A stretch of DNA of 54,521 nucleotides from an uncultured Saprospiraceae bacterium (GCA_937995755.1 CALKJD010000022.1:1-54521); one strand, 5' to 3'; positions 17,283-26,512 are shown, numbered from the stretch's first letter. Notes: generated by a model from the letters alone, not told the origin. Numbers and translations: made by a program.

Positions 17283-18236
17283 ATGGAAAATTTAATAGTA
17301 TTTGTTCCTTTCATATTTTTAGGATTAATACTCCTGCTGACAGGATTATTCACAGTTAAGCAAGAGACATATGCTATAGTCGAGCGTTTTGGTAAGTTTC
17401 ATGCCATCAAAGGACCTGGATTACACTTCAAGATCCCTTTTTTCGATAGAATCGCTGGTAGAGTCAACATGAAGATTCAGCAGTTAGATGTAATGGTAGA
17501 AACTAAGACATTCGATGATGTATTCGTCAAAACGAAAGTATCGGTACAGTTTAAGATCCAAAGAGATACGATCTACGATGCATTCTATAAGCTACAGAGT
17601 CCTTATGATCAGATTACATCATATGTATTCGATGTAGTAAGAGCTGAGGTACCTAAGATGAAACTGGATGATGTATTTGTACGTAAAGATGATATCGCTG
17701 TAGCCATTAAAAGAGAACTTGCAGAGGCGATGAATAACTATGGATATGGAATCGTAAAAGCGCTCGTAACAGATATCGATCCTGATATAGCGGTGAAAAA
17801 TGCCATGAACAGAATTAATGCTGCAGAGCGCGAAAAGACTGCCGCTGAGTATGATGGTGAAGCAGAAAGAATTCGTATCGTAGCAAAAGCAAAAGCAGAA
17901 GCAGAAAGTAAGAGACTACAAGGTCAAGGTATCGCTGATCAACGTCGTGAGATCGCTAAAGGTCTGGAAGACTCAGTAGATATGCTCAATAAAGTAGGGA
18001 TCAACTCTCAAGAAGCATCTGCACTGATTGTCGTTACTCAACATTATGATACGCTCCAGAGTATGGGCGAAAATGTAAATAGTAATCTTATTCTTTTACC
18101 AAATAGTCCTACAGCTGGATCTGATATGTTGACAGAGATGGTAACATCATTTACAGCATCCCAGCAAATGGGTGAAGCGATGAAAGTCGGTCAGAAGAAA
18201 AAAGATATGCTTGAGCTAAAAGAGAGAAATTCTTAA
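17283..18236 (+). CDS. SPFH/band 7 (stomatin-like) membrane protein
   Basis: The product has 317 residues. One N-terminal membrane helix (VFVPFIFLGLILLLTGLF) is followed by the SPFH/band 7 domain: QETYAIVERFGKFHAIKGPG, then FFDRIAGRVNMKIQQLDV and VKTKVSVQFKIQRDTIYDAF. A charged coiled-coil region follows (AEREKTAAEYDGEAERIRIV ... AKAEAESKRLQGQG). Such proteins oligomerise on the inner membrane and organise microdomains or protect membrane proteins from FtsH. There is no NfeD partner gene adjacent, which is often found with this group. A strong terminator follows the stop, so the gene is likely monocistronic. Confidence 0.9.
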   Translation: MENLIVFVPFIFLGLILLLTGLFTVKQETYAIVERFGKFHAIKGPGLHFKIPFFDRIAGRVNMKIQQLDVMVETKTFDDVFVKTKVSVQFKIQRDTIYDAFYKLQSPYDQITSYVFDVVRAEVPKMKLDDVFVRKDDIAVAIKRELAEAMNNYGYGIVKALVTDIDPDIAVKNAMNRINAAEREKTAAEYDGEAERIRIVAKAKAEAESKRLQGQGIADQRREIAKGLEDSVDMLNKVGINSQEASALIVVTQHYDTLQSMGENVNSNLILLPNSPTAGSDMLTEMVTSFTASQQMGEAMKVGQKKKDMLELKERNS

Positions 18237-18275
18237 ATCAGTATAGCTCTATTAGGAGCAATGTAAAATTATCAT

Positions 18276-18316
18276 AGCCGAATCTAAATTGGAAACAATT
18301 TGGGTTCGGCTTTTTC
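18276..18316 (+). terminator. terminator of the SPFH gene
   Basis: A 15-bp stem pairs AGCCGAATCTAAATT (18276-18290) with AATTTGGGTTCGGCT (18297-18311), with two G-U pairs and a six-base loop, followed by TTTTT. Confidence 0.9.
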
Positions 18317-18339
18317 GTATTTTAGAGTATAGACTCATT

Positions 18340-18347
18340 TTATTTTG
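18340..18347 (+). promoter_or_regulatory. possible -7 promoter element for a transcript across the hairpin array
   Basis: TTATTTTG, followed by GCG as at other promoters in the window, matches TAnnTTTG with one mismatch. It lies after the SPFH terminator and upstream of the hairpin array. Confidence 0.25.
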
Positions 18348-18576
18348 CGCTGCTATTAGTAATATTAAAAAGGTATATTTTCAAAATGGGCAATGGTTCT
18401 TAAGATATTTTTTTTCGAAGGGACGCAAAGTGATCTCGTTTTTCAATATCTGTCATTCAAAAATAAAGGTCACATCACTTCATCGAGTATTTCACTTCAT
18501 TCGTAGAGAAAGCTAGTAATAACGGTAGTTTCACTCTATATTAGTAATATCAATTGAAAGCAAAAGATAATCGTTA

Positions 18577-18884
18577 GAGGTGGCTCAGTCGCCTTGGCGG
18601 AGATCGAAAAGATCAATTGAACGTTAGCTGTAATCGGAGACTCTGTAGCCGAAGATGGAGATCGAAATAGTAAAAGCATGATAGTCGAAATTGGAGACTC
18701 AGTAGTCAAGGTCGAAAATCAACATCAGAACGAAACCAATGCAAAGGTTTAACTTTAAATTTGCAAAACGATAAGCGACTGTGGCTGCTCTGTGGCCGCA
18801 GTTGAGGATCAAACAAAAATGGATTGTAACCAATCAACAAAAATAAATTAGCCGAACTTGGACGCTTTGCTGCCGAGTTTGGCT
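18577..18884 (+). repeat. array of five degenerate hairpins with equal 11-nt loops (candidate structured RNA)
   Basis: Five units share an 11-base loop fitting xxRCTYWGYxG. Loops start at 18581, 18638, 18695, 18785 and 18862 (for example AGACTCTGTAG, AGACTCAGTAG, CTGCTCTGTGG). The flanking stems differ in sequence but stay mostly complementary: GAGG/CCTT, TCGG/CCGA, TTGG/TCAA, CTGTGG/CCGCAG and ACTTGG/CCGAGTT. Units 1 and 2 are also followed by the same GGAGATCGAAA (18599 and 18657). The last hairpin is the top of a terminator. The array lies between two terminators, so it may be a separate non-coding transcript. Units 1-4 also share one reading frame, so decayed coding repeats are an alternative. 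Confidence 0.45.
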
Positions 18885-18889
18885 TTTTC
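18850..18889 (+). terminator. terminator at the end of the hairpin array
   Basis: A 12-bp stem pairs AGCCGAACTTGG (18850-18861) with CCGAGTTTGGCT (18873-18884), including two G-U pairs, followed by TTTTT. It precedes the next gene by about 35 bp. Confidence 0.8.
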
Positions 18890-18922
18890 ATTTTATAAAC
18901 TGTATTACCTTAGTCGCGCCTT

Positions 18923-19570
18923 ATGCAATGGATCATATACCATATCGCCAAATTGATTTTAATATTTACACTGCCTTTCATTTTGCTAGTGAGAGGTTCA
19001 GTGTATATCCACGAAAACTACGATCCTGGAGCTAGGCTCTCCATTATTGGAGGTGTGATTATTACGGCCATTCTGTTATTTGTATACATAGTGGTGATGC
19101 ACAGTAAAGTATCAGGAAAAGTAAGTGGCTCCAAATCTATTAGGAGTAAAGCAGTGATCTCACTTTTGTTAGTCGTTGGATTTGCAATCAATAGCATGTA
19201 TTTTATCTCAGGAACTAACTTTAAAAATCCAGAGCTTAAATCAGAGATAAGATCTCTTAATCCAATATTAAGATTGGCGGTCGGAACATTAGTTATGGTG
19301 GATAAGAAAGCTGTAATTACCGATACGAATCGTGTGCCAGAAGATTACCGTAAAATGGGATTGAAGACCAATAGGTCATCTCTGCATTATGAGCAGAAAG
19401 ATGGCTATGCCTATGCTATCGATCTCAGAGTAAAAGGCAAAGGTGCCGTTCGTAATCAGCTGACACAATGGTATTTTGATTGGATGGGATTCAATACATT
19501 GAGGCATGGCGGTACGGGTGATCATTTGCATGTAAGTCTGCCATGTCATTATCGTAAGGGAGGGATCTAA
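18923..19570 (+). CDS. membrane protein with possible LAS-type (M15-like) peptidase domain
   Basis: The product has 215 residues. Three hydrophobic segments lie at about residues 5-28, 38-60 and 74-93. The C-terminal half contains SLHYEQKDGYAYAIDLRV and later GDHLHVSL. The pattern H...(6-10)...D followed by DHxH is that of zinc-binding LAS metallopeptidases such as D-Ala-D-Ala carboxypeptidases, here in a distant form. If the assignment is correct the domain would face the periplasm and act on peptidoglycan peptides. A TACCTTAG element at 18906 could be a weak -7 box, which would give a very short leader. The peptidase call is an inference from the motif spacing. Confidence 0.5.
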   Translation: MQWIIYHIAKLILIFTLPFILLVRGSVYIHENYDPGARLSIIGGVIITAILLFVYIVVMHSKVSGKVSGSKSIRSKAVISLLLVVGFAINSMYFISGTNFKNPELKSEIRSLNPILRLAVGTLVMVDKKAVITDTNRVPEDYRKMGLKTNRSSLHYEQKDGYAYAIDLRVKGKGAVRNQLTQWYFDWMGFNTLRHGGTGDHLHVSLPCHYRKGGI

Positions 19571-19718
19571 TTTTTTTTATCACATCGTGTTAATCCATTA
19601 TTCGAGTAACAGGTTATCTATATGTACGCTAGCGTTCTGTATCATTCCTAATGAAGGCTCTTTGTTACGATCTGTATTATTGCTATATTAGGACATTGAT
19701 AATGAGAATCTCCTAAAT

Positions 19719-20747
19719 ATGGAAAACGCACCTCAGAAAGAATTTTTTGAAATAATAAAAAGACAGCTGCCTACGGGTTCGTCATTAGTGTCAAGTATAG
19801 CCAAGTCACTTAATATGAGCGAGTCTGGGGCGTATAAGAAGGTTACCAATATATCGAAGCTCAGTTTTGAAGAGGTGATTATTCTATGTAAGCAATACGG
19901 CGTATCATTTGATAGTTTTACGAGTGATGCCGATAAGTCTTTGTCTCCCTATTTTTTTTATTCAGATACTATTAGATATGAACCGAGATCTTACCATGAG
20001 TTCTTAGCTGGATTTCTAGAAAGTTCTCAGATGTTAGATCGGACAAGAGAAAACTACCAAGTCAGTACATTCGCTAATGAGGTGCCGATGATGCATTATC
20101 TGCAGTTCCCTTTTTTACTATACTTTAAGCTTTTTGCTTGGAACCGTACCAATTGGAAGATCAAGCAATATGGAAGGGATTATAACCAAGCGCATTACTT
20201 CGACGATGTGGAGCTGACACGTACGGTGCGTAAGTTGCAAGACCATTATGATAGTTATGATAGTATTGACATATGGAACAAGCAGATTTTCACTAATACA
20301 TTACAGCAATTAAGCTATTATATAAAGGCAGGTGTGTTTCAAAGTGAGGAGGAAATTTATGCGATATTTAATGATATCAAGAAACTTCATAGACACCTCA
20401 AAGAGGTAGCTGAGAAAGGGAAGAAAATTTCATTTTCTAGTGGGCAAGAGAAAAGTGATATGAAGATATATCTTAATGAAGTAGTAATCAGTTCAGAGAT
20501 TATCTATGTTACAAAAGATGATTATAAAATAGTCTACCATGCTTACGATACGCCTAACTATATTAGATCTGATGATCCAAGAGTCTGTGATCATATGGAA
20601 GGCTGGCTTGAGAAAGTGATTAATCAGTCTATTCTAATTAGCGGACAAGGTGAGCGAGAAAGAGATCAGACATTTAAATCCTTTGGCAAAGAGCTTGAGC
20701 AATATGGTGAAAAACTAGATGCTTACGTGAAGGCATATTATAATTAA
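19719..20747 (+). CDS. BetR-like HTH regulator with large C-terminal domain
   Basis: The product has 342 residues. The N-terminal 70 residues (EIIKRQLPTGSSLVSSIAKS, then LNMSESGAYKKVTNISKLSF and CKQYGVSFDSF) form a lambda-repressor-like HTH of the BetR type, common in Bacteroidota. The remaining 270 residues are mostly helical with many aromatic residues (YYIKAGVFQSEEEIYAIF) and have no name I can give; similar long C-terminal parts are usual in this group. It is probably a cytoplasmic transcriptional regulator with an unknown signal. It stands alone in its transcription unit and has no evident operator of its own in the 148 bp upstream. Confidence 0.7.
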   Translation: MENAPQKEFFEIIKRQLPTGSSLVSSIAKSLNMSESGAYKKVTNISKLSFEEVIILCKQYGVSFDSFTSDADKSLSPYFFYSDTIRYEPRSYHEFLAGFLESSQMLDRTRENYQVSTFANEVPMMHYLQFPFLLYFKLFAWNRTNWKIKQYGRDYNQAHYFDDVELTRTVRKLQDHYDSYDSIDIWNKQIFTNTLQQLSYYIKAGVFQSEEEIYAIFNDIKKLHRHLKEVAEKGKKISFSSGQEKSDMKIYLNEVVISSEIIYVTKDDYKIVYHAYDTPNYIRSDDPRVCDHMEGWLEKVINQSILISGQGERERDQTFKSFGKELEQYGEKLDAYVKAYYN

Positions 20748-20901
20748 AGCAGCATTGTTCGTCTGTAATTTTAGTGAGAGATTACTTTTTGGGTTTGATG
20801 TCTTTTACTTTTGAAAATAACAGGAACACCTTATTGTAACGTGCTTTTAAACCATAGATGAAATTCTTTAGTATAATTGGAGCACCACAACTTTGAAAAG
20901 C

Positions 20902-21420
20902 ATGAAATATTCAATACTTACATTTTTTTTATTCAGTTTGTTGAATCAGACTTACACTCAAGATCCTTTTGGATTAGAAGAGCTTAAGTCGAAGTCTAAT
21001 GACTTTACTGAATTTGTAATGAGCGAAGGACAGTCATTAAATGAGAAAATTCCTTCGAGTCTGGTTCCTAATCGAATAGATGATTTTGATTTACATGGAC
21101 AAGATAGCTTGGCATTGGTAAGGATCCATGGTAAGTTCGTTACCTATTATAATTACTTGCTCAGGTATGAAGAGCAAAAGGGAATATCTACTAATAATCT
21201 GACATCTATATTTATAGATAGTGCTAATGATTCACCCAACGAGATGGCTTGTTTTAAGGATTGGTATGCTACCGAAGCGTTTACTATAGCCGTATCATTG
21301 GCTTGTTATCATTCAGATATAGACGCAGTCAAAGAGTCTTGTATCGCTAGAAGTATACATGCTACTATAGTTAATAATGCAAATGTAGCAGAGTGTTTTA
21401 AGGCGCTGGAAAAGAAGTAA
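20902..21420 (+). CDS. small exported hypothetical protein
   Basis: The product has 172 residues with a signal peptide (MKYSILTFFLFSLLNQTYTQ). The mature part is acidic, with five Cys residues in the second half (ACFKDW, LACYH, ESCIAR, AECFK), compatible with disulfide bonds in the periplasm. No family is recognised. The ATG at 20902 is preferred over the TTG at 20893. It is convergent with the outer membrane protein gene, with only three bases between the two stop codons. Confidence 0.55.
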   Translation: MKYSILTFFLFSLLNQTYTQDPFGLEELKSKSNDFTEFVMSEGQSLNEKIPSSLVPNRIDDFDLHGQDSLALVRIHGKFVTYYNYLLRYEEQKGISTNNLTSIFIDSANDSPNEMACFKDWYATEAFTIAVSLACYHSDIDAVKESCIARSIHATIVNNANVAECFKALEKK

Positions 21421-21423
21421 GTC

Positions 21424-24219
21424 TTACCCGTGTACCCTAAATCTTTTCTTCTGTTGACCTCCAGCAGCTTCGCCACCAGTACTAGAAAAACTATATAAGA
21501 AACTTGCCATCAAATATCTACCCAATGTATTAATAGATTCATTCTGCACGTAGTTGGCATTACTGATACGATTGATACTTTGATTTTGATTGAGCAAATC
21601 GTATCCTGATATTCTAAATTCACCTTTATCACCTTCTAAGAAATATTTACTGATGCTAGCTGTCCAGATTGGAATCGTTTCTGATGGCGAGAAGTTTTGC
21701 TCAGAGTAATGTCTTACATCTAAATCCGAAGCAAACGACCAAGATTTGATTGCATCTAGTCTAGTCCCTATTTTGTAAGATTGATTAAGGTAACTTAGGT
21801 TTTGCTCATTGTTCTCTGAGTATGTATTTGTGTTTTGTGTAAGTCTTGCCGTACCACTGATTGAGAAGTTATCTTTATTTCTATTCTCTAATGTCATACC
21901 TACAGAAGTGTTATATCGGTTGACATCATTCTGATTACTATTAATAAACTGAATAGAGTTTTGATAAGTACTATTGGTGAATAATTTGATCTTAGCACCT
22001 AGAGATCGAATTGGCCTGGAGTAGCTAAGGTTAGCACGTACACTTAGGTCATCTGATACATTGATAGGTGATGTCGTCTGTACAAAATTTTCATCTATAC
22101 TGGTCTGGTTGATGATATTGTTGCGAGAGTAATCTATGGTTACAAATGCGAATAGACTAGAAAAATTGAATTGGTCCCATTTGATATAATTCATTCTTAG
22201 GTTATGCTTGTATTCTACCTCTAGATCTGGATTACCTTGATAGATGTTAAGTGGATCAGTAAGGTCTAGGACAGGTTGTAATTGCTCTATGGTAGGTTGG
22301 TTGACACTCGTTCTATATGTCAAAGAGAAGTTGTGCCCACGGTCGATTTCATATCTATATCTTGCAGTAGGAAGGATAGCTATATTACCATTATCTATTA
22401 CCGAATTGACATCAGATAGTTGTCCATCTAATTGTGATTGCTGTAGATATGTACCAAGAGATAGAGTGCTTTTTTCTCCTTCTTTCTGCCACGCAAGACC
22501 ATATCTATTGTAAGAGTAATCTCTTGTGTATTTAGTAGATAGCATGGCATTGATTACTTCTATATCATCCTCTATATCAAATACGTTGGTAGACACATCG
22601 TTACTAGTGTTACTTCTACGATAGCTGTAATCTAGGTATTGTCCGACACCCAGTGGCTGCGTAAGAGTAGCATCTATTCTATAGGCATTTTCGTCATCTG
22701 ATTCAAGTTGTCTTTGTAGTAGCAGTTGTCTTAAATCCATCGTTGGATCTGAAGGAGCAAAATCATTATCAGAGTTAAGGTTGCCTTCTCCATCGTTATT
22801 AGTTTTATTTAAAGTTCCTTCTAGGGTCATTACCCATGGCGCATTAGATCCGAGCCTTTTGCGATAGAGCAACGATCCTGAGGGTGTAATCTGATCCGCT
22901 TGACTATCGTAGCTAGTATTACCAGTATTTTCTAAAGAGCCAGCTTCATTGGTAATGTTACTCAGTTCGCTGCTAGTAAGAGAGCCATCATTTATTTTTA
23001 GTGAAGATTCTAATCTGATATCTTGAGTAGAATCGATTTCTTGCTCGACACGCAGATTTATCGTGTGACTTTTGTTATCACTGATTTGATCAAGTTGCTC
23101 ATTAGAGAAAAAACTATTACTATCATCGATAAAAGTTTCTCTCATAGTAATACTGGATATTTCGCTAACTATGTCATTGACAAAATAACTCAAATTAATT
23201 TCTGTCTTTGGTGTAAGATCGTAATTGAAATTGATTCCAGCCGCGCCAGTATCCACATAGCCATCACTAAGACCTTGGTTAATACTAATACCACTATTTC
23301 CTTGGCGACCACCTCTTCTACCTAGGTTGCCCATACTACTCATGAAGCTAAAGTAGTCTCCAGTAGAAAATCCTTGTTCATTGATGTTGTTAAGATTACC
23401 AATAATAGATATCTGTGATTTTTTCGAAAATCGATTGATGTTTCCTCTAAATTTATATCTCGACTCGTCTGCTTCATTTTCGTATCCACCACCTACTTCT
23501 GCATTTCCAAAGAAGCCTTTTTTATATTCTTCCTTGAGTTGTAGATTCATAGTTTTAGTACGTTCGCCATCATCTACTCCTGAGAATTCAGCTCGGTCAG
23601 ATTTTTTATCAAAAAACTCAACCTTGTCAATAGCTTTGGCTGGTAGATTCTTAGTAGCAATACTTGGATCGTTACCGAAGAAATTTTTACCATCAACTGT
23701 CACTTTTTTTACTTCCTCACCTTGTGCGACTATTGTACCATCATCTTCTATCTCTACTCCAGGCATTTGACGTAATAGGTCTTCTACGACATCGTTAGGT
23801 TGAGTTTTGAATGCATTAGCATTATATACAATAGTGTCTTTTTTGACTTGAATCGGAGTGGTTTCTCCTTTTACTACGATCTCCGTGATCTGATTAGATG
23901 CCGGCGTTAGCTGTATCGTTTCCATATCGATCTTGCTTTCCATTCCGGTAGTCGATATTTTTTGACTGTATTGCTCGTATCCTAAGAAACTTACTTGTAC
24001 CAGATAGTCTCCTTCACTTATATCATTGACTATAAATCTACCATCGTTGGCAGAGAGGGCAAATCCTGCCATAGTGCTATCTATTTGCGATAGTACTACG
24101 ATAGTTGCGCTTTGTAACTCTTCGCCTTTCTCATCAGTAATAGATCCTTGGATCGAGTAAGATTGGCCAATTGCCAAATAAGACATAAGTATCAAAGATA
24201 ACGTCAATAGGTTTTTCAT
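21424..24219 (-). CDS. outer membrane beta-barrel protein, TonB-receptor-like with carboxypeptidase-like N-domain
   Basis: The product has 931 residues. A signal peptide is followed by a carboxypeptidase regulatory-like domain (IQGSITDEKGEELQSATIVV, residues 22-105). A plug-like region with VKKDTIVYNANAFKTQPND and VEDLLRQMPGVEIEDDGTI follows (about residues 120-215), then a long barrel. This layout is that of the OMP_b-brl_3 group rather than a classic TonB-dependent transporter. The C-terminal 20 residues are Gly- and Lys-rich instead of ending in an aromatic residue. It lies 69 bp downstream of a GLPGLI gene on the same strand, a pairing seen repeatedly in Bacteroidota, so the two probably work together at the outer membrane. 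Substrate unknown. Confidence 0.9.
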   Translation of the reverse strand: MKNLLTLSLILMSYLAIGQSYSIQGSITDEKGEELQSATIVVLSQIDSTMAGFALSANDGRFIVNDISEGDYLVQVSFLGYEQYSQKISTTGMESKIDMETIQLTPASNQITEIVVKGETTPIQVKKDTIVYNANAFKTQPNDVVEDLLRQMPGVEIEDDGTIVAQGEEVKKVTVDGKNFFGNDPSIATKNLPAKAIDKVEFFDKKSDRAEFSGVDDGERTKTMNLQLKEEYKKGFFGNAEVGGGYENEADESRYKFRGNINRFSKKSQISIIGNLNNINEQGFSTGDYFSFMSSMGNLGRRGGRQGNSGISINQGLSDGYVDTGAAGINFNYDLTPKTEINLSYFVNDIVSEISSITMRETFIDDSNSFFSNEQLDQISDNKSHTINLRVEQEIDSTQDIRLESSLKINDGSLTSSELSNITNEAGSLENTGNTSYDSQADQITPSGSLLYRKRLGSNAPWVMTLEGTLNKTNNDGEGNLNSDNDFAPSDPTMDLRQLLLQRQLESDDENAYRIDATLTQPLGVGQYLDYSYRRSNTSNDVSTNVFDIEDDIEVINAMLSTKYTRDYSYNRYGLAWQKEGEKSTLSLGTYLQQSQLDGQLSDVNSVIDNGNIAILPTARYRYEIDRGHNFSLTYRTSVNQPTIEQLQPVLDLTDPLNIYQGNPDLEVEYKHNLRMNYIKWDQFNFSSLFAFVTIDYSRNNIINQTSIDENFVQTTSPINVSDDLSVRANLSYSRPIRSLGAKIKLFTNSTYQNSIQFINSNQNDVNRYNTSVGMTLENRNKDNFSISGTARLTQNTNTYSENNEQNLSYLNQSYKIGTRLDAIKSWSFASDLDVRHYSEQNFSPSETIPIWTASISKYFLEGDKGEFRISGYDLLNQNQSINRISNANYVQNESINTLGRYLMASFLYSFSSTGGEAAGGQQKKRFRVHG

Positions 24220-24288
24220 GAATGGGGTTCTTGATGGGTATAGGTATATAGATTCAATGGTAACAAGGTATGATAAAGTAAGTATGGA

Positions 24289-25074
24289 TTATTCACCGCG
24301 TCTTTGGAAAAATCCTCTTCCTCCTTTGCCGCCATATTCTTTTTCCATTTCTTTCATTTTTTCTTCTCGGAGTTTGGTCCATTCTTCCTGACTTACTTTC
24401 TCTCCTTCCGAAGGTGCAGTCAGCGCAGATTCATCCACTTCCCCTAACTGTACTTCCGTTGCAGTTATTTCTCTTTCTCCTTCATTGATATTCATATGGA
24501 GTATTACGCCTGGAAGTCCTGTGTAGTCTCCTGGTCCAGCTTGTACTGGTATCATAGGAGTAAACCAAGCAATGATTTGTGTTGTACTATCCTGCCACGT
24601 AGCTTCTTGGCATAGGTAGGATCCTACTTGCTTACTCTTTCCAGTCATTTTCCACTTGTAGTTTTCTGGTTCTCCAGTGACTAGAAATTTCTTACCCATG
24701 AGGTCACGTGTAGCTATTACGCTATTAGTGCTAAGATCAACAAATCGCTTTCCGCTATTTCGGTTACCTCTTGGTCCTCTACGTCTTCCACCTTTACCGC
24801 CTAATTTAGCTCTATTGATTTGCGCGTTTTCATTCTTCACTCCTTCGTATAATACTTTAGTGCCAGCGAATGTAAGTTTATGATTCGATTCTCTAAACTC
24901 TGGAATTCTATCCTTCATACCTTCCATTTCGATGGGGAGATTCATGTGGATATTGACCTTCTCAGTGTAAAGTATTGTGCCGCTAGTATTCTGAGCAGTA
25001 GCTACTAAGCAGCTGCAGATCATGATCATACTGGCTACTAGAGTTGTGTATATTTTGTTGTGCTTCATCATCAT
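24289..25074 (-). CDS. GLPGLI family protein with Arg/Gly-rich insert
   Basis: The product has 261 residues. A signal peptide (about 27 residues) is followed by a beta-rich domain with the diagnostic TGLPGVILHMNI motif near residue 195 and the preceding AWFTPMIPVQAGP. The family is of unknown function and commonly encoded next to large OMP_b-brl_3 proteins, as here. Unusual features are a basic Gly/Arg-rich stretch near residues 93-108 (GGKGGRRRGPRGN) and a similar end (GGKGGRGFFQRRG). The three starting Met codons are consecutive, so the exact start may differ by one or two residues. Confidence 0.9.
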   Translation of the reverse strand: MMMKHNKIYTTLVASMIMICSCLVATAQNTSGTILYTEKVNIHMNLPIEMEGMKDRIPEFRESNHKLTFAGTKVLYEGVKNENAQINRAKLGGKGGRRRGPRGNRNSGKRFVDLSTNSVIATRDLMGKKFLVTGEPENYKWKMTGKSKQVGSYLCQEATWQDSTTQIIAWFTPMIPVQAGPGDYTGLPGVILHMNINEGEREITATEVQLGEVDESALTAPSEGEKVSQEEWTKLREEKMKEMEKEYGGKGGRGFFQRRGE

Positions 25075-25870
25075 ATTTTTTATTAGATGCTAAAAGTAAT
25101 CAATGGTTTAATATTGATATGACTTATTAATACCTTCTTAACAGTCTCTACATCTCCATTTTACAACTACGATAGATATTTGTGTCCATATTGATAAAGA
25201 TCATATATGCTAATAGGAAGTACGGATTTATTCATATTGTCCTATTAAACAATGAGTTGTGCGAGAAGTTAATTGGTCAAATTTTATATGCGTTTTGGTG
25301 TAATCAAAAAATAAGTTTAAATAAAATAGGGACTGTCGCAGCGTAATTCGTTTAAATAATATCTAATAGGTACAAACAAACTAATAGTAATTCAACAATT
25401 GTCAAGTAAGAATTAGATGTAATAATTATAAGTCGACGATTACAATTTTATCCTTCGATGATGAGTTACAATTTACAGTTTGTTTGCGATTAAATTTTGA
25501 TTCGGTCTGAAGTGGCGGATATCAAAGCAGATATAATTTGAATGAGTTGTATGTAGTTTTTCTGCAATTATTGGAATGAGGTACAATACGATTACGTATG
25601 GTTACCGTTCGAGAGAGAATATATTTTTAACAGAATTGGTGTCTAGTAGAATTGCACTTGGTAATCTGAATAAAAGATTGCTTGCGATAGCTATACCTAA
25701 TTTGAAATAGTATTGAATAAAAGAACGCTGTTTTGTTTTTAGTTAAGGTCTCTATTCTTCCATTGTATAAGAGTTGATTAGTCAATTTGATATGGCTTAG
25801 ATAAAATTACATACCCATTAAGAAGTACCAAATACCCAATGTTTTTTTACCAATTTAAAATGCAATTACT
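25075..25870. other. 796-bp intergenic region, no gene seen
   Basis: No open frame with coding character, RNA gene or repeat is evident on either strand. A TACTTTTA element facing the GLPGLI gene lies near its 5' end. The length is unusual for this compact region, so an unrecognised RNA or decayed gene is possible. Confidence 0.4.
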
Positions 25871-26512
25871 ATGAAAAATCTATTGATCACACTCGCTATC
25901 CTTTTCCCATTTTTTGCTCAAGCGCAATTTCAATTTGGTCTTACTTCATCATACAATGTAGCTGTGTCTAGCACTACAGAGTATTTGGCACCACTTAATA
26001 ATCAGTATGCCTACAAGATCAATTTTTTGGGGCACTCAAGTACTAATACTATAGGTCTGGCCGCACGTGCAACATTTGACAATATATATGCGGCAGCAGA
26101 AGTAACATACAGAGAGTCTAAGTATCAGATGCAAATACTAGATTTTAATGAAGGTACTATTATGCCTAGTGGAGGTAGACAATTTACAGAAACTACAAGT
26201 GCGTATCATATTCCGGTTAGTGCAGGTGTCAAATTTGGAGCCTTGACTGTAGCCTTAGGACCGTATTTTAATTATTCACTCGATAGTGACAGTCCTATAG
26301 CTGATAATACAGATATCCTAGATAGAGAAAGAAAACTCTCAACAGGATTCCATTTCGATTTGGGATACAATATTGGTAGTCATTTTTCATTATTTCTACG
26401 ATACGAAAAATCGTTTGATGAAATAGGTAACTACCATTACTTCAATGGTAAGAAGACAAAATTACAGAGTAGTATGAATTACCTCTCTATCGGAGGTAGC
26501 ATCTATCTCTAG
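25871..26512 (+). CDS. outer membrane beta-barrel protein (PorT/OmpA-barrel type)
   Basis: The product has 213 residues. A signal peptide ending FAQA precedes amphipathic beta strands such as FQFGLTSSYNVAVS, TIGLAARATFDNIYAAAEVT, LTVALGPYFNYSL and HFSLFLRYEKSF, ending MNYLSIGGSIYL. This is an eight-strand-like barrel of the small outer membrane protein kind common in Bacteroidota. The role is unknown. It stands alone after a long intergenic region. Confidence 0.75.
   Translation: MKNLLITLAILFPFFAQAQFQFGLTSSYNVAVSSTTEYLAPLNNQYAYKINFLGHSSTNTIGLAARATFDNIYAAAEVTYRESKYQMQILDFNEGTIMPSGGRQFTETTSAYHIPVSAGVKFGALTVALGPYFNYSLDSDSPIADNTDILDRERKLSTGFHFDLGYNIGSHFSLFLRYEKSFDEIGNYHYFNGKKTKLQSSMNYLSIGGSIYL

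Noticed and set aside
18289-18516. Open frame of 75 codons after the SPFH gene
   Set aside because: It starts inside the SPFH terminator stem and has no protein-like pattern.
18577-18884. tmRNA, RNase P or SRP RNA as identity of the hairpin array
   Set aside because: None of the conserved landmark sequences of these RNAs was found.
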